A stretch of DNA of 64,000 nt, taken from the NCBI GenBank assembly GCA_963754235.1, contig CAVWFK010000001.1, positions 248,001 through 312,000 on the forward strand, read 5' to 3'. The first letter of the stretch is position 1, and each line of letters begins with the position of its first letter. Below are positions 33,150-41,932 of the stretch, in pieces. The notes under the pieces were generated by a model, which was not told the origin of the DNA, searched no databases, and was given only the letters and a program-made list of their open reading frames with translations. This stretch comes from DATAYA01 sp963754235. GTDB lineage: Bacteria > Pseudomonadota > Alphaproteobacteria > Acetobacterales > Acetobacteraceae. The position numbers and the translations under genes are program-made.

Positions 33150-34439
33150 TCAGCCCGGCTCGATGCGGATCAGCGTCGGCGGTTCGAGCACTGCGTCCAG
33201 CCGCGCGATCCGCGCCACCGCGCCGCGCATCGCGGCCTCGCGCGTCTCGTGCGTCACCAGCACCACCGGCACCGCCTCGGCCGGCGCGCGGCCGTGCTGC
33301 AACATGCTCTCCAGCGACACGCCCTCGTCGCGCAGCGCCGCGGCGACGTCGGCGATCACGCCGGGCCGGTCGAGGACCATCAGCCGCAAATAATAGGCGC
33401 CGACATGCGCCGCGATCGAAACCGAGGGTGCGGTGGAGAGCGCGCCCGACGCCGCGCCCCACACCGGCGTCGTGCGCCCGCGGGCGAGGTCGATCAGGTC
33501 GGCGACCACCGCCGAGGCGGTCGGGCCGCCCCCGGCGCCGCGCCCCTCCAGCATGATGCGGCCGACGAAATCGCCCTCGGCCACCACGGCGTTGAACACG
33601 CCGTCGACGCGCGCGATCGGCGCCGATTGCGGCACCAGGCAGGGATGCACGCGCGCCGCAATCCCCGACCCGCTCCGGCGCGCGATGCCGAGCAGCTTGA
33701 TTCGATAGCCGAGTTCGGTCGCAAACCCGATATCGAGTGCGGTGACGCCGCGAATGCCCTCGACATGCACCGCCTCGAACGCGACCGGCCGGCCGAAAGC
33801 GAGGGCCGCGAGAATCGCGAGCTTATGGGCGGCATCGATGCCGTCCACGTCGAAGCTCGGATCGGCCTCGGCGTAGCCAAGCCGCTGCGCCTCGGCGAGC
33901 CTTTCGGCGAACTCGCCGCCCCGCTCGTGCATCGTCGTCAGGATGTGGTTGCAGGTGCCGTTGAGGATGCCCGCAATCGCCTCGATACGGTTGCCCGCCA
34001 GCCCCTCGCGCAGCGCCTTGATGACTGGAATGCCGCCCGCCACCGCCGCTTCGAAGGCAAGCGGCACGCCGGCACGCTCCGCCCGCGCCGCCAGTTCGGC
34101 GCCGTGCACTGCGAGCAGCGCCTTGTTCGCCGTCACCACCGGCTTGCCGGCAGCGATCGCCGCTTCGACCAGCCGCCGCGCCGTCCCGTCCGCGCCCCCG
34201 ATCAGCTCGACCACCGCGTCGATCCCGTCATCGGTCGCGAGCGTCAGCGGATCATCGTGCCAGCGCATCCCCTCTAGGCTCACGCCGCGATCGCGACTCC
34301 GCTCGCGCGCGGAGACGGCCACCACCTCGATCCCGCGCCCGGCGCGGGCGGCGACGATTTCGGCGTTCTCGCGCAGCAGGCGCAGCACGCCGGCCCCGAC
34401 CGTGCCAAGGCCGGCCACCCCGACCGCGAGCGGCTTCAT
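33150..34439 (-). CDS. hom: Homoserine dehydrogenase
   Basis: A 429-residue protein. The N-terminal NAD(P)-binding motif is GVAGLGTVGAGVLRLL. The catalytic domain has VVTANKALLAVHG, GIPVIKALREGLAGN, ILNGTCNHILTTM and EADPSFDVDGIDAAHKLAIL, and a C-terminal ACT domain starts near residue 345 (LRLMVLDRPGVIADVAAAL). It reduces aspartate semialdehyde to homoserine for threonine and methionine; the ACT domain suggests feedback control. It starts the hom-glpX-recJ run, an order I know from related alphaproteobacteria. Confidence 0.97.
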   Translation of the reverse strand: MKPLAVGVAGLGTVGAGVLRLLRENAEIVAARAGRGIEVVAVSARERSRDRGVSLEGMRWHDDPLTLATDDGIDAVVELIGGADGTARRLVEAAIAAGKPVVTANKALLAVHGAELAARAERAGVPLAFEAAVAGGIPVIKALREGLAGNRIEAIAGILNGTCNHILTTMHERGGEFAERLAEAQRLGYAEADPSFDVDGIDAAHKLAILAALAFGRPVAFEAVHVEGIRGVTALDIGFATELGYRIKLLGIARRSGSGIAARVHPCLVPQSAPIARVDGVFNAVVAEGDFVGRIMLEGRGAGGGPTASAVVADLIDLARGRTTPVWGAASGALSTAPSVSIAAHVGAYYLRLMVLDRPGVIADVAAALRDEGVSLESMLQHGRAPAEAVPVVLVTHETREAAMRGAVARIARLDAVLEPPTLIRIEPG

Positions 34440-34450
34440 GCGACCTCGTC

Positions 34451-34536
34451 ATGCTCGGCGAAGGCCGAGCATCCACGTCTTGCGGCCGTGCCACAGAGCG
34501 AAGTCGTGGATGGTCGGCCTTCGCCGACCATGACGG
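34451..34536. repeat. Dispersed palindromic repeat, copy 1
   Basis: Two perfect 9-bp-stem hairpins, 34,451-34,472 (loop GAAG) and 34,510-34,531 (loop CTTC), flank a spacer of about 37 bases. The 39 bases at 34,498-34,536 are identical to 40,412-40,450. The two hairpins are nearly reverse complements of each other. It lies between hom and the OmpA-like gene. Confidence 0.85.
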
Positions 34537-34615
34537 TGGGGATAAACTGCTGATGAGCCGATATCTTCGGTAATTTGTGAAAGTCGTCCAACATGCCGGG
34601 GTTCCGATTCGGCGA

Positions 34616-35566
34616 TCAATCTACCAGACGCGCCCAGCCGCCGCGACCGGCGGCCTCGGCATGCAGCCGGATCGCGTCCGCCGGCACGCCGGCGACACTG
34701 AGCGCCGCCGCGATCGCCTGTGCGCGCTCCAGCCCGAATTGCAGCGCGGCTGCCTGCAGCGCCGGGTTGCTCGACGGCGCCTCGCCGCGCCCGGTGACGT
34801 CGATCGCGCGGCGGCGGCGTTGCCCGGCCAGCGCCCGCAGCGGCAGGAAGGCATCGCGCGGCAGCACCGAGGAACCGAAGGCGAAGTTAATCGTGACCAG
34901 TCCCGGTGCGGGGGCGGGGATCGGCGTGGCGGCCGGCGCCGCACCGAGACGCAGCGCCAGCGGCGGCGGCTCGGTCGGCACCGCGAAGCCGGGAATCGCG
35001 GCAGGCGGCGGCGGCGAGGCCGGCAGCGCCGGCGGCGGGCCGGCGGCGGCGGCACTGGCCGGCAGCGGCGTAATCGTGGACGCCGGGGCGGCCGGCGCGT
35101 GCGCAGCGGGAGGTGCGGGGGGAGCGGAGCTGGCCGGCATGGTCGCGGTCGACGCGTTCGGGTTTGGCGGGGGCGGCGGTGGCGCGGCCGGGGCGGCGGG
35201 CGCGCTGGGCGGCGGCAGCGGTGCCAGCGCCGCCTCGCGCTCGGCGAGCGTGCGGTCGATCGAGAGCGCGTCGGCGACCTGCTGGCGCGCCGTCGGCGGC
35301 AGCGGCACCGGCCGCGGCGGGATCTCGCCCAGATTGGGGAAGGGCTGCCCAGCGCCCGGCGGCGGCGGCCGCTGGGCCGCGATCGCGCCGCCTTCCAGCC
35401 CGTGGACGAATGCGGCGGGGCGTTCGGTCACATCGGTATTGCCGCACCCGCCCAGCGCCGGCGCCAATGCCACGAGCAAAATCAGCGCGACCCGCGCACC
35501 CCTCGGCTGCGCCGCCACGCGATTGACCCCAGGCCACTCCTGCACCACCTTCAAACCTTGATCCAT
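34616..35566 (-). CDS. Proline-rich OmpA-like lipoprotein
   Basis: A 316-residue protein. An N-terminal basic region and hydrophobic ALILLVALAPALGGCGN end in a lipobox, so it is probably a lipidated envelope protein. Residues 60-215 are Pro/Ala-rich and probably span periplasm or peptidoglycan. The C-terminal 100 residues (LVTINFAFGSSVLPRDAFLP and LERAQAIAAALSVAGVPADA) resemble an OmpA/Pal-type peptidoglycan-binding domain, although the usual NxxLSxxRA motif is weakened to LQFGLERAQA. It is divergent from phaC. Confidence 0.7.
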   Translation of the reverse strand: MDQGLKVVQEWPGVNRVAAQPRGARVALILLVALAPALGGCGNTDVTERPAAFVHGLEGGAIAAQRPPPPGAGQPFPNLGEIPPRPVPLPPTARQQVADALSIDRTLAEREAALAPLPPPSAPAAPAAPPPPPPNPNASTATMPASSAPPAPPAAHAPAAPASTITPLPASAAAAGPPPALPASPPPPAAIPGFAVPTEPPPLALRLGAAPAATPIPAPAPGLVTINFAFGSSVLPRDAFLPLRALAGQRRRRAIDVTGRGEAPSSNPALQAAALQFGLERAQAIAAALSVAGVPADAIRLHAEAAGRGGWARLVD

Positions 35567-35637
35567 CCGCCGGATGTAGCCCGACCGCGACCGAGGCGGT
35601 AGCGGTCACACTCCGCCGCCGCCGCAGGGACGTGCCG

Positions 35638-37452
35638 ATGCAAGACACCCACAAGCCCGAGCCCGCCGCGCCCCATCTGCGAGGCCCTGGGCTGCCCGAC
35701 CCCGCCGCCTTCGGTCGCACGATGGCCGACATCGCCGAGCGCAGCCAGCGCATTGTCGGCGACTGGCTCAAGCGCCAGGCGCAGGAGACGCCGGAGCTCG
35801 ATCCGCTGAACATCGGCAGCGCCTTCATGGAGATGACGGCGCGGCTGATCGCCAACCCGGCGAAGCTGATGCAGGCGCAACTCGGGTTCTGGCAGGACTA
35901 CATGGCGCTATGGCAATCGACCGCCCGGCGGATGATGGGCATCGACAGCAGCCGCGTGATCGACGCCGCACCGGGTGACCGCCGCTTCAAGGACGACGCC
36001 TGGCGCAACAACGAGGTCTTTGACTTCATCAAGCAATCCTACCTGCTCTCGGCACGCTATGTGCAGGACGTGGTCAGCCACGTGGATGGGCTCGACCCCA
36101 AGACCGCACAGAAGGTGGATTTCTACGCGCGGCAGTTCGTCGATGCGATGAGCCCGTCGAACTTCCTGCTGACCAACCCCGAGGTGCTGCGCAAGACGCT
36201 CGAGAGCGGCGGCGAGAACCTGGTGCGCGGCCTCAACAACCTGCTCGCCGACCTCGAGCGCGGCAAGGGCAAGCTCACCATCAAGATGACCGACCTCGAC
36301 GCCTTCGAGGTGGGCGAGAACATCGCGACCACGCCCGGCAAGGTGGTGTTCCAGAACGAGCTGATGCAACTGATCCAGTACGCGCCGAGCACCGAACAGG
36401 TGCTGAAACGCCCGCTGCTGATCGTGCCGCCCTGGATCAACAAATATTACATCCTCGACCTGCGGCCGAAGAACAGCTTCATCCGCTGGGCGGTGGCGCA
36501 GGGTCATACCGTGTTCGTTGTGAGCTGGGTGAACCCCGACGAGCGCCTGGCCGACAAGGGTTTCGACGACTACGCGCGCGAGGGCATCCTCGCGTCACTC
36601 GGTGCGATCGAGCGCGCGACCGGCGAGCGGGACGTGAATGCGATCGGCTACTGCCTCGGCGGCACGCTGCTCGGCACCACGCTCGCACTGATGGCGACAC
36701 GCGGCGACGGCCGGATCAAGACCGCGAGCTTTTTCGTGACCATGCTGGACTTTGCCGAAGCCGGCGAGCTCGGGGTGTTCATCGACGAGGAGCAGTTGAA
36801 GGCGCTCGAGGAGAAGATGAACCGGCGCGGCTACCTCGAAGGCCGCGAGATGGCGACCACGTTCAACATGCTGCGCGCCAACGACCTGATCTGGTCGTTC
36901 GTGGTCAATAACTACCTGCTCGGCAACGAGCCGTTCCCGTTCGACCTGCTCTACTGGAACTCCAACTCGACGCGGATGCCGGCGCAGATGCACCGTTTCT
37001 ACTTGCGCAAGATGTATCAGGAGAACCTGCTGGCGCGGCCCGGCGGCGTCAGCATCGACGGCGTGCCGATCGACCTCGGCCGGATCACCGTGCCGGCCTA
37101 TTTCATCTCCACGCGCGAGGACCACATCGCGCCGTGGAAATCGACCTATCGCGGCACCCAGCTTCTGGGCGGCAAGAAGCGCTTCGTGCTCGCAGGCTCC
37201 GGCCACATCGCCGGCATCGTCAACCCGCCGCAGGGCGGCAAATACGGTCACTGGGTCAACCCCGACCTGCCGCCCTCGCCGCAGGAGTGGTTGCTGGGGG
37301 CGACCGAGATGGCGGGATCGTGGTGGCCGGACTGGCACCGCTGGGTGGCGAGCCACGGCGACGAGATGGTGGCCGCGCGCCAGCCGGGGGACCGCAAGCT
37401 CGCGGCGATCGAGGACGCGCCGGGCAGCTACGTCCGCGTCAAGGCGAGCTGA
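35638..37452 (+). CDS. phaC: Class I poly(3-hydroxyalkanoate) synthase PhaC
   Basis: About 604 residues. ATG 35638 is preferred over GTG 35632 because AGGGA lies seven bases upstream of the ATG. The alpha/beta-hydrolase core carries the lipase-like box GYCLGGTLLGTTLA with the catalytic Cys. The partner Asp is in FISTREDHIAPWKS and the His in VLAGSGHIAGIVNPP. The length and PhaC N-terminal domain are class I. It polymerises (R)-3-hydroxyacyl-CoA into storage polyester granules. No phaA/B is in the window. Confidence 0.97.
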   Translation: MQDTHKPEPAAPHLRGPGLPDPAAFGRTMADIAERSQRIVGDWLKRQAQETPELDPLNIGSAFMEMTARLIANPAKLMQAQLGFWQDYMALWQSTARRMMGIDSSRVIDAAPGDRRFKDDAWRNNEVFDFIKQSYLLSARYVQDVVSHVDGLDPKTAQKVDFYARQFVDAMSPSNFLLTNPEVLRKTLESGGENLVRGLNNLLADLERGKGKLTIKMTDLDAFEVGENIATTPGKVVFQNELMQLIQYAPSTEQVLKRPLLIVPPWINKYYILDLRPKNSFIRWAVAQGHTVFVVSWVNPDERLADKGFDDYAREGILASLGAIERATGERDVNAIGYCLGGTLLGTTLALMATRGDGRIKTASFFVTMLDFAEAGELGVFIDEEQLKALEEKMNRRGYLEGREMATTFNMLRANDLIWSFVVNNYLLGNEPFPFDLLYWNSNSTRMPAQMHRFYLRKMYQENLLARPGGVSIDGVPIDLGRITVPAYFISTREDHIAPWKSTYRGTQLLGGKKRFVLAGSGHIAGIVNPPQGGKYGHWVNPDLPPSPQEWLLGATEMAGSWWPDWHRWVASHGDEMVAARQPGDRKLAAIEDAPGSYVRVKAS

Positions 37453-37461
37453 CCGAACAGG

Positions 37462-38115
37462 TCAACGGTCCGGCGGCCCTGCGGTGCCCGCCGCGACTCC
37501 CTGAGCGACGCGGGGCGGTGGCGCGACCGGCGCTGAGGGCTGCGGGGGGGCGTGCTGCGGCACTTCCGGCAGCTTCATGGCGCCGGTGCCCTGCGGCTCC
37601 AGCAGGCGGGCGACGAAAATCGCGCCCGCATCGGGAATGCACTGCACGTCGAGCGTGCCGCCGTGCAAGGCGAGCAGTTCCTCCGCCGGCCGGAGGTCGG
37701 CGGTCAGGCTGTCACGATCCGCGGTCTCCCCGTCGCCTGCGATGGCCACCTCCACCCGCCCGCCGTGACGCCGCGCCGTCAGCAGCACCCGCCCGGCAGG
37801 CGCGCCGCGGATCGCGGTCCGCAGCAAGGTGCCAAGAATGCGGTCGAACGCCTCGGCATCAAGGCGCACCAGGAGATCGTCGGGTACCGCCATCTCCAGC
37901 CGAACGAGTCGCTGCCGCGCTTCCGGCCGCACGCGGGCGAGGGCGTCGCTCGCGGCCGATGCCACCGCGAGTAGACCGTTGCCGAATCGCACGGGCGCGG
38001 CCCTGGCCGCCAACTCCGGCACCGCGGGAGCGGTCCGCCAGAGCCGCAGATTGCGCCACGCGGCAACTCCGATCAGGCCGAAGGCGACCGCGATCGCGGC
38101 CAGCAGTACATCCAT
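37462..38115 (-). CDS. Membrane-anchored degenerate GHKL ATPase-like protein
   Basis: A 217-residue protein from ATG 38115 with one N-terminal membrane segment (MDVLLAAIAVAFGLIGVAAW). Residues 80-170 resemble a histidine-kinase ATPase domain: FDRILGTLLRTAIRGAPAGR corresponds to the N-box, but the Asn is replaced, and the later glycine loop reads IAGDGETADRD. No phosphoacceptor His or HAMP is visible. The C-terminal 40 residues are Pro-rich. It may be a non-catalytic sensor relative. It converges with phaC (9 bases). Confidence 0.6.
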   Translation of the reverse strand: MDVLLAAIAVAFGLIGVAAWRNLRLWRTAPAVPELAARAAPVRFGNGLLAVASAASDALARVRPEARQRLVRLEMAVPDDLLVRLDAEAFDRILGTLLRTAIRGAPAGRVLLTARRHGGRVEVAIAGDGETADRDSLTADLRPAEELLALHGGTLDVQCIPDAGAIFVARLLEPQGTGAMKLPEVPQHAPPQPSAPVAPPPRVAQGVAAGTAGPPDR

Positions 38116-38284
38116 TCCCAATCTACCCTCGCCCCACACGGCACCCGACCCGTGCCCGGGAGCGACGTCACACCCTCACAGTAAACGCGCAGTTAATCCG
38201 GTTGTATCCCAGGGTGAAACCGGCCCGGTTATGGCACGTTTTGAGCTTTATTCGGCCTTCTCGAATTGGGCGAAAGGATGAGCG

Positions 38285-38563
38285 ATGAGGCACCTGATGT
38301 TGGTGGCGGCTCTCGGATCGCTGGCGCTGCTGGCGGCCTGCGGGCAGGGCCCACAGGAGCGGACGACAGGCGGCGCGGCCGCCGGCGCTGCGACCGGCGC
38401 CGGGGTCGGCGCGCTGGGCGGGCCGGTGGGCGCGCTGGCGGGGGCGGCAATTGGGGGCGGCGCGGGCGCCGTCACTGGCGCCACGACCACGCCGCAACAG
38501 GTCAATCTCGGCGCGCCGCCGTGGCAGAACCCGAACGCCCGGATCGCCGGACAGCAGCCCTAA
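38285..38563 (+). CDS. Glycine-zipper lipoprotein
   Basis: A 92-residue protein with signal MRHLMLVAALGSLALLAACG and a lipobox cysteine at about residue 19. Residues 28-65 form glycine-zipper repeats (GGAAAGAATGAGVGALGGPV and AGAAIGGGAGAVTG) that can pack as a membrane hairpin. Small outer-membrane lipoproteins of this type affect envelope stability. It is divergent from the GHKL-like gene with about 170 bases between starts. Confidence 0.8.
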   Translation: MRHLMLVAALGSLALLAACGQGPQERTTGGAAAGAATGAGVGALGGPVGALAGAAIGGGAGAVTGATTTPQQVNLGAPPWQNPNARIAGQQP

Positions 38564-38848
38564 GCCTCTGCCGGCCATGGCGATTTGGCATCGTCTGAAT
38601 GCGGTCGCCGTGCTAAGCTCTGGTGCCGCACTGGGCCGAAGCCGCTGACCGAACTGGGCGGTGGTCGGTCGCGCCGTCAGGGCGCGGCCGCCGTAATGCC
38701 GCCGTAACACCCGCCCAATACAGTCATCGGTGCGCGCCGCCACAGGCGAGCGTGGGATTTCGCCGCCTGCGCCGTATATGCGGCATGAGCGGACCCACGC
38801 AGCCGACCGCCGGCGCCCGTGTGATGCTGGAGAGAGCACCAGGCGAGC

Positions 38849-39418
38849 ATGACGTGCGGTCCCGAACGCCGCGACACGGCGGAGAGCGACGACGCGGCGT
38901 TGCTGCATCGGATCGCGGCGGGCGACCGGCGCGCCGCCGAAACCCTGGCGCTGCGCTGGCTGCCGCGCCTCTATCGCGCGGCGCTGCGGCTGCTCGACGA
39001 CCCGGCGGCCGCCGAGGACGTGGCGCAGGAGGCGATGCTGCGCGCCTGGCGGCAGGCGGACCGGTTCGATCCGCGCCGTGGTGCGGCGATGGCCTGGGGC
39101 TACCGCATCGCGATCAATCTCGCCATCGACCGGCGACGCGCGGCGGCGCGCGCTCCCAGCGCTCTCTCCGAGGCGGTTGCGGATGGCGCTCCGGATGCCG
39201 AGGCGGCGCTGGCGCTGCGGCAGCGCGTGGCGGCGCTGCTGGCGGCGGTCGCGGCGCTGCCGGCGCGGCAGCGCGCGGCGCTGGCCCTCGCCTATGGGCA
39301 CGATGCAACCGGTGCGGCAGCGGCGCTCGCGCTGCGCACCACCCCGCGCGCGTTGGAAGGGTTGCTGCACCGCGCGCGGCGGGCACTCCGCGAGCGGCTG
39401 CTGGCCGAGGACGCCTGA
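38849..39418 (+). CDS. ECF-type RNA polymerase sigma factor
   Basis: A 189-residue sigma factor. Region 2 is around ALRLLDDPAAAEDVAQEAML and RAWRQADRFDPRRGAAMAWG with the INLAIDRRR end. Region 4 is around LPARQRAALALAYGHDATGA and TPRALEGLLHRARRAL. The start ATG 38849 (MTCGPERRD) is chosen by domain fit. The next two genes encode an anti-sigma-like membrane protein and a CnrX-like periplasmic protein, so it probably answers an envelope or metal signal. An RND efflux operon follows. Confidence 0.92.
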   Translation: MTCGPERRDTAESDDAALLHRIAAGDRRAAETLALRWLPRLYRAALRLLDDPAAAEDVAQEAMLRAWRQADRFDPRRGAAMAWGYRIAINLAIDRRRAAARAPSALSEAVADGAPDAEAALALRQRVAALLAAVAALPARQRAALALAYGHDATGAAAALALRTTPRALEGLLHRARRALRERLLAEDA

Positions 39419-39428
39419 GGATCGGCGT

Positions 39429-39866
39429 ATGACCCGGCGAGGTTTCGCCGCGGAACTTGCCCGCTCCGGCAGCGACCTCGCGGCGTGGCCGGCGGCGGCG
39501 CGCGAGGCGGCACTGGCGCTGCTGGAGCGGTCGGGCGCTGCCCGAGCCATCTTTGCCCGCGCGCTCCACGCCGAGGCGGCGCCGTCGGCAGCCCGCGCCG
39601 CCGCAGTCGCCGTTGACAACGCCGCCGATAACGCTTTGGGCGAGCGGCTGCTCGTGCCGCTGCGCGCTACGTTGCCGTCCCTGCTGTCGGAGAGGCGGCT
39701 GGCGCCACGCAGGCTGCGCCCGCCGATGCTCGGCTGGGGCACGGTTGCCGCCGCCGTGGCGCTCGGGCTGTGGCTGGGCGGTGCCGGAATGGGCGCCGCT
39801 CCGGGTCCCTCCCCCGACCTCTTTGCCTCGGCCCAATTGGCACCGCTCGGCGCGTACCAGCCATGA
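39429..39866 (+). CDS. Probable membrane anti-sigma factor
   Basis: A 145-residue protein from ATG 39429. The first 90 residues are a helical cytoplasmic part (ELARSGSDLAAWPAAAREAA); residues 105-125 form one membrane helix (LGWGTVAAAVALGLWLGGAG), and about 20 residues remain outside. The topology and the place directly after an ECF sigma gene (11-base gap) suggest an anti-sigma. It has no classical ZAS His-x3-C-x2-C motif. Its stop overlaps the next start (ATGA). Confidence 0.7.
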   Translation: MTRRGFAAELARSGSDLAAWPAAAREAALALLERSGAARAIFARALHAEAAPSAARAAAVAVDNAADNALGERLLVPLRATLPSLLSERRLAPRRLRPPMLGWGTVAAAVALGLWLGGAGMGAAPGPSPDLFASAQLAPLGAYQP

Positions 39867-40312
39867 CCCGCAACTCGGGGCTTATCGTGGCGCTGTGGGC
39901 CTCGCTCGCGCTCAACGCCTTCCTTGCCGCCCTGGTCGGCGCCCATCTTGTGCGCGCGGCCGCCGCGCCCACGCGCCAGTACGGCATCGATGCCGCGATC
40001 GCGCGCATGGCGGCCATCCTGCCGCCGGACGACGCCGCGCGGTTTCGCGCAGTCCTCGCGGCGGACCGGAGCCGCTACGAGCCGGCACGGCGCGAGGTGG
40101 AGCAGGCGCGCGTCGCCCTCGCCCGAGCGATCGGCCACGAGCCGTTCGACGCCGCGCGGGCGGACGCTGCGATGCAGGCCTGGCGCGCGCGCTGGCCGGC
40201 TTTTGCCGACGAATTCTCGGCCAGCATCCTGAATGCGGTCGGGACGATCTCCGCGGCCGGGCGCGCGCGCCTCGCCGCGGACATGCAGCACAGGGCGGAG
40301 GCGCAGCAATGA
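39863..40312 (+). CDS. Periplasmic heavy-metal sensor-like protein (CnrX/ZraP-like)
   Basis: A 149-residue protein with one N-terminal membrane anchor (LIVALWASLALNAFLAALVG). It has a helical periplasmic part containing ARMAAILPPDDAARFRAVLA, SRYEPARREVEQARVALARA and a C-terminal AGRARLAADMQHRAEAQQ, the heptad-rich hooked helices of the CnrX/ZraP/Spy group. In the cnrYXH system such a protein senses metal and binds the anti-sigma. It has few His/Cys metal ligands, so a metal role is not shown. It is co-translated with the anti-sigma-like gene. Confidence 0.7.
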   Translation: MTRNSGLIVALWASLALNAFLAALVGAHLVRAAAAPTRQYGIDAAIARMAAILPPDDAARFRAVLAADRSRYEPARREVEQARVALARAIGHEPFDAARADAAMQAWRARWPAFADEFSASILNAVGTISAAGRARLAADMQHRAEAQQ

Positions 40313-40366
40313 GGCCGCGCGCGCTTCCACGTCGTTGTCGAAGGCCGGCCATCCACCCCCCGCGTC

Positions 40367-40450
40367 GTGGCCGGCGAAGGCCGACCACCCGCGTCTTCCT
40401 GTCGGCACGCAGCGAAGTCGTGGATGGTCGGCCTTCGCCGACCATGACGG
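40367..40450. repeat. Dispersed palindromic repeat, copy 2
   Basis: Second copy of the element at 34,451-34,536. The 39 bases 40,412-40,450 are identical, with a perfect hairpin at 40,424-40,445. The first hairpin (40,367-40,388) has one mismatch. It sits between the CnrX-like gene and the outer-membrane channel gene, ending six bases before the chosen start. Confidence 0.85.
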
Positions 40451-40455
40451 GGAGG

Positions 40456-41928
40456 ATGAGGCGATCCCTTCGGCAGCTTAGTATCCCGCTGACCGCCCTG
40501 CTTCTTGCCGGCTGCAATCTGGGGCCGGCCTATCATCGCCCGACGCTCGACGTCCCGATCGCGTTCCGCGAGACCGCGCCGGCCGCCGCCTCGCCGTGGC
40601 CGCAGCCGGGTTGGTGGCGCGCGTTCGGCTCGCCGGAACTGGACGCGCTGATCGGCGAGGCGATCCTGCACAACCAGACCATCGCCGCCGCGATCGCGCA
40701 GGTGCGGCAGGCCGATGCAGCCGTCACCATCGCCGGCGCGCCGCTGCTGCCGACCCTGAGCGCGCTCGGCAGCGGCACCTACGAGCGCGTCGGCAAAGGT
40801 GCACGCAGCCGCAACTCCGGCGTCGCCTTCACCACGACCCCGAGCAGCGCCGTGGTAACAGGCGGTGGCGGCAATTCCCATTTTGTCGACATCCGCAGCT
40901 ACGGATTGTCGCTCGACGCCAGCTACGATCTCGACTTCTGGGGCAAGAACCGCGCCATCTATCAGTCGGCGCAGGCGAGCGCGATTGCCAGCCGCTATGC
41001 CGAGCAGGTGGTGGCGCTCACCGTCGTCACCGGCGTCGCCACCACCTATCTGACCGCGCTCGGGCTGCAGGACGAGATCCGCGTGGCACAACAGAACCTG
41101 CGCGACGCCGAGCAGGTGCTGCGCGCAACCCAGGGGCAGCTCGATGCCGGCACCGCCTCGGCGCTCGACGTCGCACAGCAGCAGGCGCTGGTCGATGGCC
41201 TGCGCGCCACGATCCCGGCGCTGATCAGCCAAGAGAAGCAGGAGGTGATCGCGCTCGGCATCCTGGTCGGCCGGCCGCCCGAGCAAATCACGATCACCGC
41301 CGGCACACTGACCCGCCTGCCGGTGCCGAACGTCGCACCCGGCCTGCCGATCGCATTGCTGGCGCGTCGGCCCGACGTCGCCGAGGCCGAGGAACAGATC
41401 GTCGCCCAGAACGGCAATGTCCGGGCCGCGCGGGCGGCGTTCTTTCCCGCCGTGTCCCTCACCGGCAGCGCCGGTTGGCAGAGCACGGCGCTCACCGCCC
41501 TGATCAGCCCGAGCTCGGCGCTGCTCTCGATCGGGGCGAGCGTGGCGCAGACCATCTTCGACAACGGCCTGCTGCGCGGACAATTCCGCCAGGCCCAGGC
41601 ACTCGAGGATCAGCTTGTCGCCCAATACCGCCAGTCGGTGCTGCAGGGGCTGACCGACGTGGAGAATGCGCTGACGGCGCTGCGCTACACCACGGAGCAG
41701 GAAGCGGCCCAGCGCCGGGCGGTCGCATCGGCCGAGCGCGCCGCCGCAATCGCCCAGGCGCAGCTTGCTGCGGGGACGGTGAATATCATTACGGTACTGA
41801 ACGTGGAGACCACGCTGTTCAACGATCTTTCGACCCTCGCACAGGTTCGCCTCGCCCGCTTTCAGGCGCTGATCGCGCTCTACAAGGCGCTTGGCGGCGG
41901 TTGGCAACTTCCCTCGCGGGGAGTCTGA
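40456..41928 (+). CDS. RND efflux outer-membrane channel (NodT/OprM family)
   Basis: About 490 residues from ATG 40456 (MRRSLRQLSIPLTALLLAGC), a lipoprotein signal with lipobox LLAGC; ATG 40444 four codons upstream is an alternative. OEP repeats are LGSPELDALIGEAILHN-like early, YDLDFWGKNRAIYQSAQASA, LARRPDVAEAEEQIVAQNGN and ARAAFFPAVSLTGSAGWQ. It forms the trimeric beta-barrel and periplasmic tunnel of a tripartite pump. The fusion protein follows after four bases. The palindromic repeat directly precedes it. Confidence 0.92.
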   Translation: MRRSLRQLSIPLTALLLAGCNLGPAYHRPTLDVPIAFRETAPAAASPWPQPGWWRAFGSPELDALIGEAILHNQTIAAAIAQVRQADAAVTIAGAPLLPTLSALGSGTYERVGKGARSRNSGVAFTTTPSSAVVTGGGGNSHFVDIRSYGLSLDASYDLDFWGKNRAIYQSAQASAIASRYAEQVVALTVVTGVATTYLTALGLQDEIRVAQQNLRDAEQVLRATQGQLDAGTASALDVAQQQALVDGLRATIPALISQEKQEVIALGILVGRPPEQITITAGTLTRLPVPNVAPGLPIALLARRPDVAEAEEQIVAQNGNVRAARAAFFPAVSLTGSAGWQSTALTALISPSSALLSIGASVAQTIFDNGLLRGQFRQAQALEDQLVAQYRQSVLQGLTDVENALTALRYTTEQEAAQRRAVASAERAAAIAQAQLAAGTVNIITVLNVETTLFNDLSTLAQVRLARFQALIALYKALGGGWQLPSRGV

Positions 41929-41932
41929 GACG

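Noticed and set aside
38168..40408. A 746-residue reverse-strand open frame
   Set aside because: It is antisense to the sigma-factor/anti-sigma/CnrX block, with the low-complexity composition of a shadow frame; the + strand genes have clear domains and overlaps.
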